Origin: Agrypnia vestita | Lineage: Eukaryota > Arthropoda > Insecta > Trichoptera > Phryganeidae | Direction of reading: 5' to 3' | NCBI GenBank assembly: GCA_016648135.1 | Contig: JADDOH010002016.1 | Span: 82,047-146,046 of the forward strand | Length of the DNA stretch: 64,000 bases | Part shown: in pieces, positions 52,690 through 62,479 of the stretch | How positions within the stretch are numbered: the first letter of the stretch is position 1 | Layout of the letters: every line of letters starts with the position of its first letter | Program-made: the position numbers and the translations under genes | The notes under the pieces: generated by a model | The model's input: only the letters and a program-made list of their open reading frames with translations | Told to the model about the DNA's origin: nothing | Databases searched by the model: none

Positions 52690-52805
52690 CTCTTAAGCTA
52701 GTCATATGATAAGTCGTAAGCCCTACAAACACCCTAAGACTTCCATCCTAATTTTCCTATATAAACAGATTCATCTCTAAAACATCTGTAATAAACCTTA
52801 ATTAA
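52690..52805 (+). repeat. GTGATCAC-family 3' fragment
   Basis: TAAGCTAGTCATATGATAAG, TCGTAAGCCCTACAAACACC, CTAAGACTTCCAT and ATCTGTAATAAACC match the 3' half of the family. Confidence 0.55.
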
Positions 52806-53548
52806 TGTAAGCATAATAAAATAACGACATTAATTTTTAATATCAAAGTCTTCACATATGTACATACTCTTACATTCTATTAAGAAAATCGACCAGATAT
52901 TGTCGAAGATATCTTATACGAAATCTTTTTTGTTTCTGTAACAATGTATAAAGTACGAAAAATTTTAAACAGCGTCGAACCCAATTTAAACAAGTACCTA
53001 ATTTGGGATTCTTTAAACCTTATTTAGTGAACCTTTTCCTTCGCTAATCTTGTATCGAACTTTATCGAGGGCTCGCTCAACTTGAGAATAGGGGAGAACG
53101 GGGTGTTTGAGAATTCCACGGGGTTGTAACGGAGCGGGGGTTAGAAGTGCTGGATTAGGAAACTTTCATCCCCTCAGCATTTTTTTGAAAGAAAGCTGTT
53201 ATACGTACGGCCACCCACGCCACCTTCGTTCACAATGGTGCAATTATATTTAAGTCGATTTTTGCGTTAGAAGTGAGAACGAAATTTTTAATGTTAACGC
53301 AGGAGGTAAATATTTCAAACAGGATTTTAGGTCGAGAATTTATTTGTGTGTAATGGAACAAAACCTTCAAATAATTCAGCAGTTGCAATAGGAGAACTAA
53401 AAGGGGTCACATATCGCACTGTTTATGAGTTAAGAATGTCATAATTTGTTCTACTGCTACTGTTAGTTCTACTTTTATCAAAATATCATCTTTGTGTGAC
53501 GTTTCATTATTATTTCACTATAAAAAATTCTTCAATTTATCAATCGTA
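52806..53548. promoter_or_regulatory. Island at 53040-53260, otherwise AT-rich
   Basis: The segment 53040-53260 is GC-moderate, non-repetitive, with runs GGGGAGAACGGGG and GGAGCGGGGG. No reading frame of note. Regulatory candidate by composition only. Confidence 0.28.
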
Positions 53549-53770
53549 GGGTATAAAAGCAAAGACATCAATATGCAAAAACCAAAAAATTGTTTTGAAT
53601 AACGTCACCGAGGATTACTTATTTAAGATGTACTAAATTCTAGATTTTATGTATCAATCTCTTCAAAATCATGTTTTCTATAAATTTAATAACTATGTTT
53701 CCTATAAAATCTCGAATTCAGTACATTATAAATTAGTGATCCTCAATGCATTCAATTTTTATATGATAAA
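53549..53770. mobile_element. GGGTATAAAAGCAAAG foldback element, copy D
   Basis: GGGTATAAAAGCAAAGACAT at the left; inner arms CGTCACCGAGGATTACTTAT / TTAGTGATCCTCAATGC and GTACTAAATTCTAGATTTTA / AAATCTCGAATTCAGTAC. The right terminal block is eroded. Confidence 0.7.
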
Positions 53771-54529
53771 CATACATAATATAACTCATTATGAATGAGT
53801 TATATGTACGTTACTTGTAAGATGGTCTCTGTACTATATAATATTAACGTGTAAGCTTATTTTTATTTTTACTGTTAATAAATTAATTAATAAATTTGCA
53901 TTTGATAAATATATTGTTGTTTATGGCTAGTACTTTAGAGTTTAATTAATTTGGATTTTCATATAAAGTTTGATGAATTTAAATTTAATTAATGACATGT
54001 TCACTTGGTTTTTTGTGTTCAATTTTTTGACATATTTTTCTTTAAATTGAGTGCAAGAATGTCCCTTTTAAAATGAGATTGTTTTTATAAGACAAATAAA
54101 AACATTAATGATATAATTAAAGCTCCTGCTCTTTGAGGTACGAAAGTAAAAAACTTTAAACGGCATTATCTCAGAATGCATATTTTGGGACGGTGATAGT
54201 GATAGTTAAACCTTTATTTTAACCGGTTATCGTCGGTATAGTTATTTGAGATTTGTATCTGATTGAATCTATGATTGATAACTAAGATATAATTGTCATT
54301 TAGCAGTGATGGTTGTTTATAGAACTGCAAATAATCAGTTGCCAAGGTGATACTTTTGCTCTTGGAGTGCAATATGTAGGTTAGCATCGTAAACAATGAA
54401 CAGGCTAACACAGGCTAGCATGGGTTCACTGAGGGTGTGGAGCAAAGTCTGAAAATGGAATCAGAAATGAGATTCTGCACAGGACGTAAACTATTTCGGT
54501 TATCCCATGTCAGTTGGTCCTGAGAAGGA
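53771..54529. other. AT-rich stretch
   Basis: Nothing recognised. GAACAGGCTAACACAGGCTAGC (54397-54418) is a small tandem word. Confidence 0.35.
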
Positions 54530-54590
54530 CCGTTCTACTCCTGACATTTCGAGCTGATCGCACCACTCATCTTCAGGTGGGGTGACTTGT
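54530..54590 (-). ncRNA. Degenerate hammerhead-like motif
   Basis: Minus strand: CTGAAGA (54570-54576), a partly paired GAG/CTC hairpin, GAAAT and GTC, then AGGAGTAG. Stem I does not pair. It resembles the 37275 type. Confidence 0.3.
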
Positions 54591-54846
54591 CATTGAAGTG
54601 TCGCTCCTTAACAATCGTAAAACAAGTAAATGTCAATTCGTATTAGCAGTTTATATCCTAGTGTGCGTCTTCTCGTAATTCTACCTGCATGTAGATGGTT
54701 TGGGAAAATATTATTCTCTTATATGTTTTAAATAAATTTGTTGATGATATTGTGTGTCTGTGGGTAAATTTGTGTTTATTTTAATTATGTCTGTATGTTT
54801 CTTTTATTTAAGTTAAATTAAAATAAATATATATTAAGTATATATG

Positions 54847-54930
54847 TGGGGTATAAAAACAAAGGCAGCAATATCAAAAAAAAAAGTGTATGCAGTCATC
54901 GGGGATTACTAATTTATTATGGACTGACTG
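54847..54930 (+). mobile_element. GGGTATAAAAGCAAAG foldback element, left half
   Basis: GGGTATAAAAACAAAGGCAG, CAATATCAAAAAAAA, GCAGTCATCGGGGATTACTA then ends abruptly before a LINE fragment at about 54940. Confidence 0.65.
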
Positions 54931-54939
54931 AAACATACG

Positions 54940-55160
54940 CCCGATTAGAGAACCACTTCTATCACTTGTACTAGAGCATTCTTCAATATCTCATCTGCCT
55001 GACCACATCAGATCTTTGAGGACGTCTTCTGTTCCTCTCATCTTTAACACTCGTGTTATATATTTTCTTTACCATCTTTTCCGCATACGCAAACCTCCTT
55101 AATTATCTCAGCGACTCTTTATTAGATATTTCATCAACGTTAAAAACGATCTACATTAAT
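54940..55160 (-). mobile_element. LINE 3'-end fragment
   Basis: Minus strand: SLR..RRFAYAEKMVKKIYNT, SVKDERNRRRPQRSDVVRQM, RY. It aligns with SLRWFGRVERMNEERMVGKI YDASVDGARKRRRPRKTWHD at 12127. Two stops are present. Truncated before the MNVDEA segment. Confidence 0.65.
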
Positions 55161-55659
55161 TAATTTTAATTCGTCTCTTAAATTATGTTTCAAACTCTTT
55201 TATTAAATTTCCCTTAACTATGATTTTCATAGTATTTAAAGGCTTTTAAATATTAGAAAATAATATATCGTATTATTTAACAATATTTTTGCTCTCCTTT
55301 GTACTAATTTTACAGAAATAATGTGTATTTATTGCATTTTCTACGACTTGACAATGCTGGAAGGAAATGCTTACGTAAGATCCTGTCTCTTATCCCGGAA
55401 TACGGTCTAGTCAAAAAAACGAGGAACATTTCACATTCGATGAAATAATGTTCCCCAATGAACGACAAAAATTTAAAAGTGACAATTTAAAAGTTCAAAA
55501 TTGCAAACGAATTCATTTATCTTCTGTGTATAGTTTTCTGGGATATTCTGCCGTGTATATGTGACCTCTCTGGCCAAAAATAAAATTTGTTAACGATATT
55601 GTGTGTTTGTGAGGAAATTTGTGTTTTTTCTAATTATGTCTGTACGTCCCTTTTATTTA
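55161..55659. other. AT-rich stretch with a repeat block at 55530-55570
   Basis: The segment 55530-55570 matches 29518-29550 (TTTTCTGGGATATTCTGCCG, TGTATATGT). Nothing else recognised. Confidence 0.4.
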
Positions 55660-55815
55660 AAGAAAATTAAAATAAATATACAATAAGTATATAGTAATAC
55701 AACACCCTGATGATGGAATGGTAATTTCTGAAACATGTTGGTGGATTAAAGTAGATATATACAAATAAAATAATCAATACTTTTTAAAATTGTCAATCTA
55801 CAATGTTGAAAAAAA
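55660..55815 (+). mobile_element. Penelope-like element terminal fragment
   Basis: Contains the hammerhead-like motif at 55702-55744 and then the terminus AAAGTAGATATATACAAATA, AAATAATCAATACTTTTTAA, AATCTACAATGTTG shared with 24700-24775 and 33745-33860. Confidence 0.65.
55702..55744 (+). ncRNA. Hammerhead ribozyme-like motif, near-complete
   Basis: Stem I CACC (55703-55706) with GGTG (55740-55743). Core CTGATGA (55707-55713). Stem II GGAAT with ATTTC, loop GGTA. GAAA (55730-55733), ACATGT stem III, GTT triplet. U-U mismatch between core and stem II, as in 24652. All conserved core bases are present. Confidence 0.68.
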
Positions 55816-56779
55816 AAAAAAAATTACAATTATGTTTACATATTATGTTACTGCACGCGCCTGGTTTTCTGTTTTCCGTTTTCATTTCACTGCCATGCAT
55901 AGGTGTTGATTTTTATAGCACCTGGATCCACGAAGATTAATTGCAATAATGTCTATTTTACTGTTAGCAGAATAAAAAATCTGATCAAATCGTTTGAAAA
56001 AAAATCACCCCTTTCTAACATTGTCGTAAATTTTCTTCAGACTCTTCTCTCTACGCTTTGGAGTCTTTTAAAACCACTTTAACTTCGGAAGAAAGTGTGC
56101 TCAAGAGTCAGCTGATTATACAAAATACGATACTCCCAGCGCAGAACGTATTCAAAGCTTCGTCTCAACTTTTCCGATAGATACGTTTCTAGCAGCAAGT
56201 CAACCATCGCGAGAAGTATCTCAAATATATCAAAATTATTTAAAATGTTAATAAAAACACAAGTGAATAAAAAAAATGTGAAGGCAATTTTGTCTATAGA
56301 TCCACATCTCAAAAGCCTTGAGACGCTGATATAAGAAAATCAAATTCAACATTACCCTAATTTATAGAATTTGACATTTTATTTCGACGCCTAGTGTCAA
56401 ATAAATAATTTTAAAATCGGTACATTTTTCCGTACAATATTGATGAATTTTGAAGCTACGTAGGCATTGTATGTTTAAAAAATAATGTAAAATTATTAAT
56501 TTTAAACAAAGTAGTGACTAAATCATGTAACTTTACGTAAATGTTGAAAGTTTCAGAGCTATAGCTAGTCGGGAAGTTAGTGAAAAATCAATCACCAGAT
56601 TTCACAATTTTTTCACAGATTTCACCATTTTCACCATTTCAAACAGACAAAGAGTGTTAAATAAAAGCATGTAATGAAATCTTAAGTAAGAAATTTCTAT
56701 TAATATTTAATTAATAAGTTAGCGGTTTAAGAGATGAGGATTAAAAAAGGTTCTGGATTGGATTTCTAGTTAGGTCACA
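55816..56779. other. AT-rich stretch
   Basis: No gene recognised. CACAATTTTTTCACAGATTT, CACCATTTTCACCATTTC (56600-56640) is a short imperfect tandem. Confidence 0.35.
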
Positions 56780-57095
56780 ATATATAATGAAGAGATTCTA
56801 AAATCAAGAAGAAATACACGTTTTCGAGGATTTTACATAACTCTGGGCGTTTTACAATAAATTGGATACACCTAGAAACCGGTAGAACACTCAGAAATAT
56901 ACGAGAATAATTCCTTGTATAAACAGCGATGTCATCAATACGTATTTGACAGTTAGTGAAAACCACAGATAAGTGAATGGTCTATCCGACTGAATATAGC
57001 AAGCCAGCGAAAAAAATTTACCAGAGTACCTACATGTGGAATATTCTTGAGTGAAAAATACGAAATAGTCTTTCAGTTATGTTTTTGTCCAGTGA
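56780..57095. repeat. Dispersed repeat, related to 29400-29872
   Basis: Shared blocks as listed for 29400-29872, notably TTTACCAGAGTACCTAC and GAAATAGTCTTTCAGTTATG, TTTTTGTCCAGTG. No coding content. Confidence 0.5.
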
Positions 57096-57234
57096 TTCCG
57101 TTTATAAATTTAAACTTAATTTTTGCGTTTTTGCGACGTCTATTGCTATGGTAATTGTGCCTATTGTAGCCTTAAGTGAACAGAGATGCGAACACGGAAT
57201 ACTATTATCTTACTTAGTGTCAATATTCTTTCTA

Positions 57235-57355
57235 TTTTACTGCTTGTGCTATGAAAATAAGACTAACTTGGTGATCTGGAGTGAGATTGGAACCCGCGAC
57301 CTTTGAATAACGAGGCGAGAGTCCTAACCAACAAGCTACTCTTCCAAATTTTGTT
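57235..57355 (-). mobile_element. tRNA-like SINE, family 2
   Basis: Minus strand: GAGTAGCTTGTTGGTTAGGA (A box), CTCTCGCCTCGTTATTCAAA, GGTCGCGGGTTCCAATCTCA (B box), then TTATTTTCATAGCACAAGCA shared with 44455-44500. A good tRNA-type head. Confidence 0.7.
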
Positions 57356-57639
57356 ACGGTGATTGGGATTCAAAATTAAATGTTATTATTATTATTATTT
57401 ACATACGTATACAACGGTGAGTCTAACTCATTTAGCACAGACCTCGGTCTAATTAGTAGAACAGTCAAGATATTTTACATAATTTTTACATAATACATAA
57501 ATTTTACATAATACATAATACATAAATACAGTAAGGAAATTTATGTAAATTACTAAAACAATTCACATATTTAAGTATATTTTAATGCACTCACGGTATT
57601 CTTTAAAAAAAACCAACCCATAAAAACAAAGTTTTTACT

Positions 57640-58055
57640 ATACTCCCTTTCTCATTTGTATTGTTTACATATTCCTCTTGCTTTAAGTTCATGTGGAAAA
57701 TCTATACCATGTATATTGTTATCCTTAAAACTTATAGAATATTGAAAACGTAATAATTGGTATAGGGAGGCACGGACCTAGTTTCTACTAGTTTCACGCC
57801 TTCTCTACGCGTCGGGCTCCTTTCTCATTTGTATGGTTTCCAATTAAAAAAACCGTTAAAATTTCGAATAATCCAAAATGATACTACAATTAAATTTTTT
57901 TAAACGAAAATTTGTTAGATAATTTTTATCGTCGCCACGAGTCTGCCTGCAAAGTTTCAGCTCGATTGGATAACGGGAAAAGAGTTGAAAATCGATCCAA
58001 AGTTTTTTCGGCAGACAAGCAGACGCTACGAGTTAAAAGAAAGGGATTAAATACA
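57640..58055 (-). mobile_element. TACTCCC-family element, inverted copy
   Basis: The minus strand carries ACTCGTAGCGTCTGCTTGTC, then GATCGATTTTCAACTC, CCGTTATCCAATCGAGCTGA, AACTTTGCAGGCAGACTCGT, GGCGACGATAAAAATT, and at the other end AAAGGGAGTATAGTAAAAAC. About 415 bp, with an internal difference at 57700-57840. Confidence 0.7.
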
Positions 58056-58560
58056 CATTTATTTTTAATAAATGCACGTGTACAGCATTCGCACTGCAGA
58101 GCAGATTTTCGCCTACAATTGCCTTTAGCAGCCACCACGGCTGGTTTTATGTGGAATGTATGCTAATCCGGCGCATATGTCACACGGTTTCAGGGGTGTT
58201 CTGGCACCGCCGGCTCGCCCTTAGTCCCGGAGCTCCCTTTCCACCCTCGGCCCTCCGCCCCCGCCCGCCGCAGTACCGCGGTTGGAGGGATTTGGTGGGA
58301 ATTGCGTTATAGTCGAGAGCAATTAAACGGCTTAAAGAAACACCGAATTGTTTTGCCATGAGTGCATTCGGATGCAGTGCTGCATGGATTTAACGGCAAA
58401 TGCGGTTTTAGGTAAGAAAATTAATTATTCCCGAATTGATTCGGCGCGACATATGTGCGAAACAGATATTTCTCTGTGATAATATCTTTATATGCTTTTA
58501 TTTTCATTTCTCATTATCTATATTTTATTAATAGTAATTAAATTATCATTATAAACTTTG
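58056..58560. promoter_or_regulatory. GC-rich island at 58080-58440
   Basis: The most GC-rich part of the window (58180-58290: CCGCCGGCTCGCCC, CCCCGCCCGCCGCAG). It ends with TGCGGTTTTAG joined to GTAAGA at 58404, a plausible 5' splice site. No recognised frame. It may be a promoter, first exon or conserved element. Confidence 0.3.
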
Positions 58561-58582
58561 TTTTCATCACTTTTTTATTGAA

Positions 58583-58627
58583 AATATCAACATGTTTCAG
58601 AGCCCATGGCCTCTTCGTCAGGATAGA
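58583..58627 (-). ncRNA. Hammerhead-ribozyme-like motif, near-complete
   Basis: Stem I TATC (58622-58625) with GATA (58585-58588). Core CTGACGA (58615-58621). Stem II AGA(G)GCC with GGCTCT, loop ATG. GAAA (58595-58598), ACATGT, GTT triplet. Every core base is present. Confidence 0.65.
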
Positions 58628-58744
58628 ATTGTATACTATGAAAATCAAATTTAAAAATCGAAGTATAGACAGTCAAAATATTGAAAAGTTATATATGGAA
58701 AATTAATAATAATAAAGTAACCTAATTAACATGATAATAAATTT

Positions 58745-58985
58745 AAAAGATAACTATTTGTAAAAAGAATCTGGTTATTTATAATATTCAATTTACTGTT
58801 AACACTTTTTCTTATTTCCAAAATTTCTTATAAGTCAAACTGTGATTCTGTATAATTTGTGTGTAAAATTTTTAAACCCTTATTAATATCAAAAGTATGA
58901 TCCATAGCCAAAAGATGGTTAGCGAATTCAGAATAATTATTGCTATTTAAGCACCTTAAGAAGTAAATTATCATTACCTAGTTAT
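58745..58985 (-). pseudogene. GIY-YIG endonuclease C-terminal half, PLE
   Basis: Minus strand: LRCLNSNNYSEFANHLLAMD, HTFDINKGLKILHTNYTESQ, FDL, a stop, EILEIRKSVNSKLNIINNQI, LFTNSYLLNLLSC and a stop. It aligns with LRCFNKITSLNSEFVKHLLE TGWTF at 8440-8520. A single TAA interrupts an otherwise readable tail. The GIY/YIG motifs are not preserved. Confidence 0.78.
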
Positions 58986-59342
58986 TTTATAAATAGTAAT
59001 TAATACATAATATAAGTATTTTTTACGTTTATAGCGTTAACTTTGTGGTTGGACATAATTATTAATTTTAATTAAACAACTTTGTATTAACCACTTAAAT
59101 TAATTATTTGTGTTTAATTAAAAAAAATTATAATATAAGTAATGATGAACATATATTTGTGTTTAATTATTTATAATCATTACTAGCTGGTTGGCCCGGC
59201 TCCGCTCGGGACCATAATTCGGTAAGCATAGAATTGTGTTGACGTATCTTTTTTGCTGGTTTCGGCACTTGTGATTGGATTGCCTTGCTGGACCGGCTTC
59301 GCTTTGCCAAAATATCAACAGATATTTTAGCGCAGAATCATA

Positions 59343-61190
59343 ACACTCTAAGAGAACTTTCCAAAACTTTCTAGAGATTTCCGAAATCTTATAGAACTTC
59401 CTGGAATCTTCCAGAACTTTCCCTTTCCAGAACCTTCTAAAGCATTATAATTCTTTCTGGAACCTCTAGACCCACCGACGCACTCCCACACTCAGTTTGG
59501 AACCTTATAGATCTTTCTGATACCTTGTAGAACTTTCTCCTTCCAGAACTTTTTAAAGCATTCTCGAACACGAACATTCTAGAACGTTTGGGACCTTATA
59601 AAATACTCCGCCACTCAGTTTGGAACCTTATAGAACTTTTAGGAATCTTCTAGAACGTTCTCTTTTCAGAAATTTTTAGAGCTTTACCGAACATTCTGGA
59701 ACCTTCTAGACTCACAGAAACCCTCCGCCACACTGTTTGGAACGTTAGAGATCTTTCGGGAATCTTCTACAGCGTTCTCCTTCCAGAATATTCGAGAACT
59801 TTATTGAACGTTTTAGAACCTTCTAGGTTCACCGACACACCCCGCCACTCTGTTTGGAACCTTTTAGAACCTTCTTGAACTTCGGCTTTCTAGAATCTTC
59901 TAAAGCATTCGAGAACCTTCATGAACGTTTTGGAACCTTCTAAACTCAGTCACTCGCCGCCACACTGTTTGGAACGTAAGAGAACATTCTTTAGAAGAAT
60001 AAAGAATCTTACAACGTTCTCCTTCCAGAACATTCCAGAACTTTATCAAACATTCTGGAATCTTGTAGAGTCACAGATACACTCTGTCACTTTGTCTGGA
60101 ACCGTATAAAACTTTCGTTAACCTTCTAGAACGTTCTTCTTCCAGAACTTTCTAGAGCTTTATCGAACGTTCTGGAATCTTCTAGTCTCGCTGACACACT
60201 CCGCACTCAATTTAGAACCTTATAGATTTTTTGGGAATATTCTAGAATGTTCTCTTTCCAGAACTTTCTATAGCTTTATTGAACGTTCTGAAAACTTCTA
60301 GACTCACCGACACACTCCGCCAGTCAGTTTGGAACCTTATAGAACCTTCTCGAACGTTTTTTTTCCAGAACCTTCTAAAGAATTCAAGAAACATCATGAA
60401 CTTTCTGTTATAGACTCACTGACACACCTTGCCACTCAGTTTGTGACCTTATAGAACTTTCTGGAATCTTCTAGAACCTCTTCCTTCCAGAATTTTCTAA
60501 AGCATTATCGAACATTCTAGAATCATCTAGACTCATCGGCATACTCCACCATTCAGTTTGGAACCTTATAGAATGTTCTTGAACTTTCTGCTTCCAGAAA
60601 CTTGTAAAGCATTCGAAAACCATCATGAACTTTCTGGAACCTTCTGGACACACCGACACACTCCGCTACTTACTTAGGAACCTTTTAGAACTTTTAATCA
60701 TCTTCTAGAACGTTCTTCTTCCAGAACTTTCTAGAGCTTTATCGAACATTCTGGAACCTTCTAGACTCACAGACACACTCCGCCATACTGTTTGGAACGT
60801 TATAGAACTTTCGTGAATCTTCTAGAACGTTCTCCATCTAGAACATTCTTGAACTTTATCGAACAGTCTGTAACCTTATAGAATCACAGACACACTCTAC
60901 CACCAGAATTTTATAGGCCTTTATCAAACGTTCTGGAACCTTCTCGACTCACCTCTTAGTTTGGAGCCTTATAGAATTTTTGGGAATCTTCTAGAACACT
61001 CCCTTTCCAGAACTTTCTAGAGCTTCAATGGACATACTGAAACATTTTTGACTCACCGGCACACTTCGCCACTTAGTTTGGAACCTTATAGAATTTTTGG
61101 GAATTTTCTAGAACGTTCTCCTTCCAGAACTTTCTAGAGCGGATTTTTCCGGAACCTTCTAGACTTACCGACACAGTCGGCGGGCCCATT
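59343..61190 (+). repeat. 117-bp tandem repeat array with heat-shock-element-like modules
   Basis: About sixteen units. The anchor word CACTCCGCCACTCAGTTTGG (with variants) starts at 59838, 60197, 60313, 60425, 60542, 60659, 60776 and 60893: steps of 117 in most cases, 112-116 in a few. Each unit contains alternating GAA and TTC at 5-base phase; at 60165-60182 GAA, TTC, GAA, TTC start at 60165, 60170, 60175 and 60180. A second cluster at 60124-60157 has TTC, GAA, TTC, then after a 6-base step TTC, GAA, TTC, GAG. Unit variants (CACTGTTTGGAACGTT, CTTCTCGAACG and GGGAATCTTCTAGAACG types) alternate, suggesting higher-order structure. One unit near 60893 is shortened. Confidence 0.85.
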
Positions 61191-61401
61191 CTGGAACAAT
61201 CTGAAGTATTTGCGGCCTTCCCATAACAAAACAATGTGCTAGAATACACATTTTCGTCACCCACTCCCACCTACGCACAGCCACCCGCACCAAACTCGCA
61301 TATTTTTGATATGACACCAAGGGCTATCCACTACCATTACCACCGGTGGGTGGTTGTGGCTGGTTGTGGAGAAAACTTGGCGGATAGGGAAACACGGGTT
61401 T

Positions 61402-61431
61402 CTTTTTATATATATATATATATATATATAT
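61402..61431. repeat. (TA)n microsatellite
   Basis: An uninterrupted TA run after TCTTTT, then TTGATTGATT. Confidence 0.9.
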
Positions 61432-61435
61432 TGAT

Positions 61436-61759
61436 TGATTAAACATTTAGCATTTAGAACGACGTTCCAAATATCACCGTAATTTACAAAAGTAATTAAT
61501 TGAAAAAGATAACTAGCTGAAACAGTATTCCGGCCGGTTGGAATTTAAGTAAAAGGTTATGAGCATGACTCAAAAGGTCTTAAATGACGCAAAATGTCAT
61601 AGAATACTTTCTCATTGGATAAGCGATGTATAAAACATTATTTATAATCGTGTTAAACTTCTAATAATGTGTATCTTAGATTTTAAAGATATCACGTTAT
61701 TTAATAATATAAACTAGCTGTAACCCATCAAAAATGACGTAATATTAATTCGCGTCTTT
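61436..61759. other. AT-rich stretch
   Basis: Nothing recognised. Confidence 0.35.
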
Positions 61760-61990
61760 GCTAAGCCCTAGTTTATATTTATAGCATCTTTTTGGCGCTT
61801 CACGGAGAAGCGGCCGTAGCAACATGCGTAGACCGGCTGGTTCGGGTTTGCTGGCCCGTGGTTCAAGCCCGTTCTCCGGCCGTTTAATTTGTTTTTTTTT
61901 TAGCTTGAATTCGAACAAAATTATAAACGTCACACGAAGTTACGAGGATAGAAAGACGGACGGACGGACAGACAACGAAATTATTATGTT
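61760..61990 (+). mobile_element. SINE family 3, copy 2
   Basis: Head: TTCACGGAGAAGCGGCCGTA, GACCGGCTGGTTCGGG, CCCGTGGTTCAAGCCCG (B box). Body: CCGGCCGTTTAATTTG, AAGTTACGAGGATAGAAAGA, CGGACGGACGGACAGACAAC, GAAATTATTATG. See 38255-38445. Confidence 0.68.
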
Positions 61991-62479
61991 TAATTTAAAC
62001 CGTCTTATAGAAAATATTACTTCAATATTTCATCTCAAATTCAGCTTGCAAACGAACTGTGGTATAAATCACTTTTGCAATCTGACAGTATTTGAGAAAT
62101 GTTTAGACCATTGAGACGTGGAAATTCATATGGCGAAGTTAGACTATTCAAGAGTTAAACTTGTGAGTGGCCAACTCTGTTAACTTTAGATGGTTACTCT
62201 AGCCATTAATAATACGTAACATGGCATACTGTGACTTGTGATTTAATAAATGAACCATTTAATCAATTAACCAAGAAATATTTTTCACCGCTGTTTTTAT
62301 CAAAAGAACAAATAGATTATGAAACTGCAATTAACCAATAAAATACCACTGATGTCGTATTTTCACAAATCACGTAATTGATAATTGGTCACAAATGCTG
62401 ATTTTCAACGATAGTAAATAACTCTCTAACTAACTCTCTCGAATAACCATCACACCGTTTCACTGCACGGATATACAGA
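61991..62479. other. AT-rich stretch
   Basis: Nothing recognised. Confidence 0.35.

Larger units (their letters stand above)
58560..59110 (-). mobile_element. Penelope-like element remnant
   Basis: Minus-strand order: a terminal-type segment (59020-59060, inverted, ACGTTTATAGCGTTAACTTT), the endonuclease remnant (58745-58985), the hammerhead-like motif (58583-58627) and terminus CAATAAAAAAGTGATGAAAA, CAAAG. Same architecture as 7985-8890. Confidence 0.7.
59182..61435 (+). mobile_element. Retroposon-like unit enclosing a satellite array
   Basis: Starts ACTAGCTGGTTGGCCCGGCT, CCGCTCGGGACC, a type of opening shared in form with 49067 (ACTAGCTTACCGTGCGGCTT). It ends AACACGGGTTTC and a TTTTTATATATA run (61402-61431). 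Between lie about 160 bases of unique 5' sequence, the 117-bp array (59343-61190) and about 200 bases of 3' sequence. No coding frame. That the two ends belong to one element is inferred from their resemblance to common insect retroposon ends. Confidence 0.5.

Noticed and set aside
57912..58166. 84-codon frame containing a repeated HESACKVSARLD-like peptide
   Set aside because: The peptide recurs only because the TACTCCC-family element recurs; it is not a protein gene, although the block's conservation is noted as a finding.
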